From NCBI GenBank assembly GCA_019914995.1, contig CM034127.1:1612001-1676000 (forward strand): a DNA stretch of 64,000 nt. The letters run 5' to 3'. This document shows positions 60,701-64,000 of the stretch, in pieces. The translations under genes and the position numbers were made by a program. How positions within the stretch are numbered: position 1 is the first letter of the stretch; each line of letters opens with the position of its first letter. The DNA is from Acanthochlamys bracteata (Eukaryota > Streptophyta > Magnoliopsida > Pandanales > Velloziaceae). Under the pieces are notes generated by a model. The model ran no database searches, was not told where the DNA came from, and saw only the letters and a list, made by a program, of their open reading frames with translations.

Positions 60701-63440
60701 TCTTCTTGTAAAGCTCCAGCTTAAGCGACTGCTAACTGCTTGATCAGACCATTTAAACTTAGGTAGTAGAGACAAAGTTCTGAGAGGAAGGAGGTTCATA
60801 AGTTCTTAAAATCTTATGAAGACCACACCATTTAATTTGCATAAACAGGATAGACAACCAGAATTAATGATTTAGCATACTGTCAGTCCAAATCTTTGGC
60901 CTTTCCTTTCCAGTGGACTATACTAATTACACATATACTGCTAGTCCAAGCAGTTCTTGAAGAAATGGGAAAACTGAATTATAACAAGAATGTAATCTTA
61001 ACATGAGAACGTATCATGCTCAAACTTACCATCAGATTCAAATTTCACAACATTAGATGCAAATGAAACTTTCACAACTTAAAAGAAATATATGAAAATT
61101 GATAGAACAGCTGCTGAATTAACATACATTTGACAGCAACTACTTTCCCATCTTTTTTCCTTCTTGCGCGGAAGACGGTGCCATAACCACCTGCAAACAT
61201 TAGGTTATGGCATAAGAACAAGCAGGTATACAATAATTTTAACTTTAGGGAGTCCCAAAGCAGTATACACCAATCATTACCTGAACCTTCCTCTTCTTCA
61301 ATAGTAAATGCTTCAAAGTTGGGGAATAATTTGGGATCTGACTTCTGCAAAGTATATCACATCAGAGCTCAAAAGCTACTTCTCCAACTTCCTCAGTTCC
61401 ATTTCATCCAAACCAAAGGCTAAAATCATTTTAGATACCTAGCCTATTACACTAACAAACTTACTTTCGAAGCCTTTTGTGTAGTAGCTTCCCTGGTTTC
61501 AGCACTAACAGGATAATTATTATGCACCCTCATCACTTTCTGCTTAGGTATAGCGCCCTTAATATCCTGTCTTTCTTGCCCTTGTTTACGATCTTTGTCT
61601 TTGCGATCACCAAACAGCTGAACCGAGCATTTCAAACCGAGACTTGCAACAACACTGTCCATGTTTCTAGGTTTCCCCAATGAAGTTCTTTGATGTTTTA
61701 ATGAAGAATTTGGCTCACCTAAGATCTGTTCTCCACAAGAGTTCAAATTTGAAGCTCTCAATCCTGAAATAATAATCACTGGATCAGCATATCTAGCTGA
61801 TAAAAGTGCAGAAGGCTAAATTGGATAGATGATATGTTCCAGTTATAGTACCTTTGAATATAGATGTTTCCTGGGCACTTTTATCTCTGTCAGACTGCTG
61901 GCCAGTTGACTTGAGATTTTCTACATGCTCTAGCTGCCCTGATTTTTTAATAATAGAAGCAGCAGTCTTAAGGATATCATTTCCTCTTTTCTCAACTTCA
62001 ACAAACCTGGAAGCAGCTGGAACGGATTCCCAATGGTAGCCCAATCGAGTACACGCAGAAGAAACGTCATGTTTAATGTCGCTAATTATAAATATGCCAG
62101 TTCCTTCACTTTTAATGCTGCAAGGTAAATCAGGCTTTGCAGCCTCAAGTGCAACCAAAACATTTTGTTCAGAATTCTTGGAGTTTCCTTCTGTATGATT
62201 ATAAGCATTGTCATTATATGGCAGTCCTTGCAACTCCTTCCAGGCAGCATCATAATGGTCATTCATGCATATGTTCCTTCTTCTATAATTATTTACATCT
62301 TGCTTGATATTGTCAGGGGAACAGAGAGACAAAAGTGAAACTTGACCTCGGTTCAGAGTGTTTGGCTCATAATCTCGAGGTGGCATACCAACTGACCAAC
62401 ACCCCTTCTCCAGGTTGTCTCCTCCAGTAGGTTGTGCATGCACATCCTAAAAGGCAATAAACCACATCAAAGATATTTCACAGTTAGAAGATGATGTATC
62501 ATATCCAAAATGTCGATGAAGTGAAAAATCCAAAATTCATTAAACATTAAAAAAACAAAGGTTCAAAACTCAATTGGGATATCCAGGATTGAGCAGAACC
62601 CACTATAAATTTAATCAAACATCACACTGAAAGGGATCATTGGGACAGCCGATCCTTAGAAACTCCTTACTAAACTTTAAGTTTAAACTACAAATTCGCC
62701 CGGATATCACAAACATAGGCAGCTTAATTGTTTAACCTAAATTTTAATGTAAAGAAATAATGCACAACTAATTACACCCTTACTCCACTATGTCGCTAGC
62801 AGGAGTAGTCAGATATAGGGAGAGGTCTTATCACTTCTAGACTACCTCCACTAAACCAAAGAGCAAGCAATTACCTCATCAACCTTCAAAATCGTCTGCC
62901 TTATAGCAAGCGTATTCGAGACATCTCCTCCTTCCGATTCCTTCGCATCTAAAACAACAACCACATTCAAAAATCACAGAGACCTAGATGGAAAAAAACC
63001 AGAAAATCACATTCCAAAAGAAAAACACTACCGTTACCAGGTGGAGTCAACAAAATCTTCCTCTTAAAGTTTCGACTGGAAAGACTATCAAAAACCCGAA
63101 CTGCCTTCCTCTTCCTAGAGTAAATAAACTTCAAATCACTCCAATCTCTTCTCATCCCATCAACCCTAAGTGAAACACTCGGAACAGAAGCCAAATCCAT
63201 CGAATTAACAACAAATTCACCAAGTGCAGCAATAGCTACCGACGAAGCAGCGACAAAGCCTTCATTACTCATCCGGAGTGAAGATCCAGGAATCGAACAA
63301 AGAAACTCGATGACATCAGGCGATATTGAGGATATAGAGGCGAGAACAGACAGCGACGCCGCCGGCAGCCGTTGCCGAGCGAGGACTGTTAACAAGTGCC
63401 ACGATTGCTCGATTAACGCTGAAGTAGCACGGATTTCCAT
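57725..63440 (-). CDS. CDC7: CDC7-type cell division cycle serine/threonine kinase
   Basis: CDC7 (with its DBF4 partner) phosphorylates MCM helicase subunits to fire replication origins. I read sixteen coding exons from 63440 down: 63038-63440, 62875-62948, 61852-62446, 61465-61763, 61281-61344, 61128-61190, 60049-60112, 59880-59973, 59720-59803, 59563-59652, 59448-59475, 58738-59250, 58475-58536, 58277-58386, 58075-58162, 57725-57997. The product is about 967 residues. The first 455 residues are a plant-specific N-terminus of unknown role. The kinase domain shows GSGGYGTVFRA, VVAVKC, HVEHDRPE, HRDVKPGN (about 584), DFN in place of DFG (about 605), then an insert of about 190 residues ahead of CVGTKGFRAPE (about 802), and DVWSAGVTLLYLIIGKTPFG. 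Lobe inserts are a CDC7 hallmark. Exon 1 has two in-phase donors (63038 or 63032). Confidence 0.92.
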
Positions 63441-63595
63441 GATCTAGAGAACAATGAACTTGCAAACTTCTAGATCTGGATGTTTTCTGGTTGCATATTT
63501 GGAGCCATGATAAATTAGAAGAGAAAAAAATGGGGGAACTTGTTTTAGAGAGAAAAAGAGAGAGATAAGAGTTTTGTTGTTTTGGGGGAGAGAAG

Positions 63596-63605
63596 GCGGG
63601 AGAAG
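63596..63605 (-). promoter_or_regulatory. E2F-like site in the CDC7 leader/promoter
   Basis: GGCGGGAGAA reads TTCTCCCGCC on the CDC7 strand, containing TCTCCCGCC, a variant E2F site reported in plant S-phase genes. It lies about 155 bases before the ATG. Confidence 0.45.
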
Positions 63606-63664
63606 AAGCGGCACTACGCGTGTGACAAAAGTTTTAGGTTTCGGGAGATTTGCAAAAGTGCAAG

Positions 63665-63675
63665 TTTTCCCGCGC
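63665..63675. promoter_or_regulatory. Consensus E2F site upstream of CDC7
   Basis: TTTTCCCGCGC fits the plant E2F consensus TTTSSCGS. It is about 225 bases before the ATG of a replication kinase, where E2F control is expected. Confidence 0.6.
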
Positions 63676-63732
63676 TATTGTATCGGGTGATTATCAAAAC
63701 GATGAATTTACCCTTTACCTGGAAGGAGAAAA

Positions 63733-63738
63733 TGGGCC
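63733..63738. promoter_or_regulatory. Site II (TGGGCC) motif upstream of CDC7
   Basis: TGGGCC about 290 bases before the CDC7 ATG. Site II and E2F boxes co-occur in plant proliferation genes such as PCNA. Confidence 0.4.
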
Positions 63739-64000
63739 AAGCCAAGTTTCTGAATAGTTGTGAAGCCCACAAAAACAAAAGCTCCGGAGGCTTGTTTAAC
63801 GTTCCATTCTATTAAAAATTTTTACCAATATTTTAGTTTATATTTTTAATAAATGTTTTAAAAATTATAAAATATTAAAAATACATAATAATATTTTTAT
63901 AATTTATTTTTATTATTTTTTAAAATCAAAATATAAAATTTATTTATCAAAATAAAATTAAAATAATTTTTATTTCAGAAAATTTTTTTTTAATAAACAC

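Larger units (their letters stand above)
63441..64000. other. CDC7 promoter region and AT-rich end of window
   Basis: Contains the purine-rich leader, E2F-like and TGGGCC motifs, and from about 63795 a family A-like AT-rich stretch cut by the window edge. No gene seen. Confidence 0.55.

Noticed and set aside
1-64000. CRISPR arrays, operons or bacterial-type defence systems
   Set aside because: The window is plant nuclear DNA with spliced genes; no such repeat-spacer or operon structure exists here.

Overview
This window is nuclear DNA of a flowering plant, most likely a eudicot. The evidence is spliced genes with canonical GT-AG introns, plant-only families (GATA26/27-type zinc finger, WRKY12/13-type factor, REM-type B3 protein, plant PRA1 and ELMO proteins), a plastid-type MsrA, and strongly AT-rich intergenic DNA carrying small Tourist-like elements. 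I cannot name the species. Exon coordinates come from reading splice sites by eye; each intact gene closes to a whole number of codons.

Layout. 0.7-3.4 kb (+): MED31, a Mediator subunit. 5.2-7.5 kb (+): a REM-type B3 gene killed by two in-frame stops. 8.2-10.3 kb (-): a linker-histone-fold (H15) protein with internal repeats. 11.1-15.5 kb (-): a TMEM135-like membrane protein. 17.0-18.4 kb (+): a decayed Lys/Ser/Glu-rich gene followed by a 70-bp tandem repeat. 19.5-20.1 kb (-): a PRA1 family protein. 21.0-25.8 kb (-): a GATA26/27-type factor. 25.8-31.8 kb: no recognisable gene. 31.8-32.5 kb (-): a 5' remnant of ALG12. 35.5-37.5 kb (+): a WRKY12-like factor with two transposon-like insertions in its last intron. 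38.3-40.0 kb (+): cytosolic NDP kinase. 40.7-44.3 kb (-): an ELMO-domain protein. 47.1-49.4 kb (-): plastidial-type MsrA. 50.2-52.1 kb (-): Bax inhibitor-1. 54.2-56.1 kb (+): a wrecked RTF1/VIP5 gene. 57.7-63.4 kb (-): CDC7-type kinase with E2F-like sites upstream.

The intact genes are individually regulated housekeeping or regulatory genes and do not form an operon-like pathway. Shared themes are only loose: transcription (MED31, GATA, WRKY, the RTF1 relic), chromatin and replication (H15 protein, CDC7), and membrane or stress functions (PRA1, TMEM135, BI-1, MsrA).

The most informative material outside the genes is repeat biology. There is a dispersed AT-rich Tourist-like family, at least four copies of which have TTA/TAA target duplications. 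A second small inverted-repeat family has two copies. A long-armed foldback element sits inside the WRKY intron. Four gene relics (B3, Lys/Ser-rich, ALG12, RTF1) are interspersed with the intact genes, and two independent GC-AG introns occur in otherwise intact genes. I see no sign of a novel multi-gene system.
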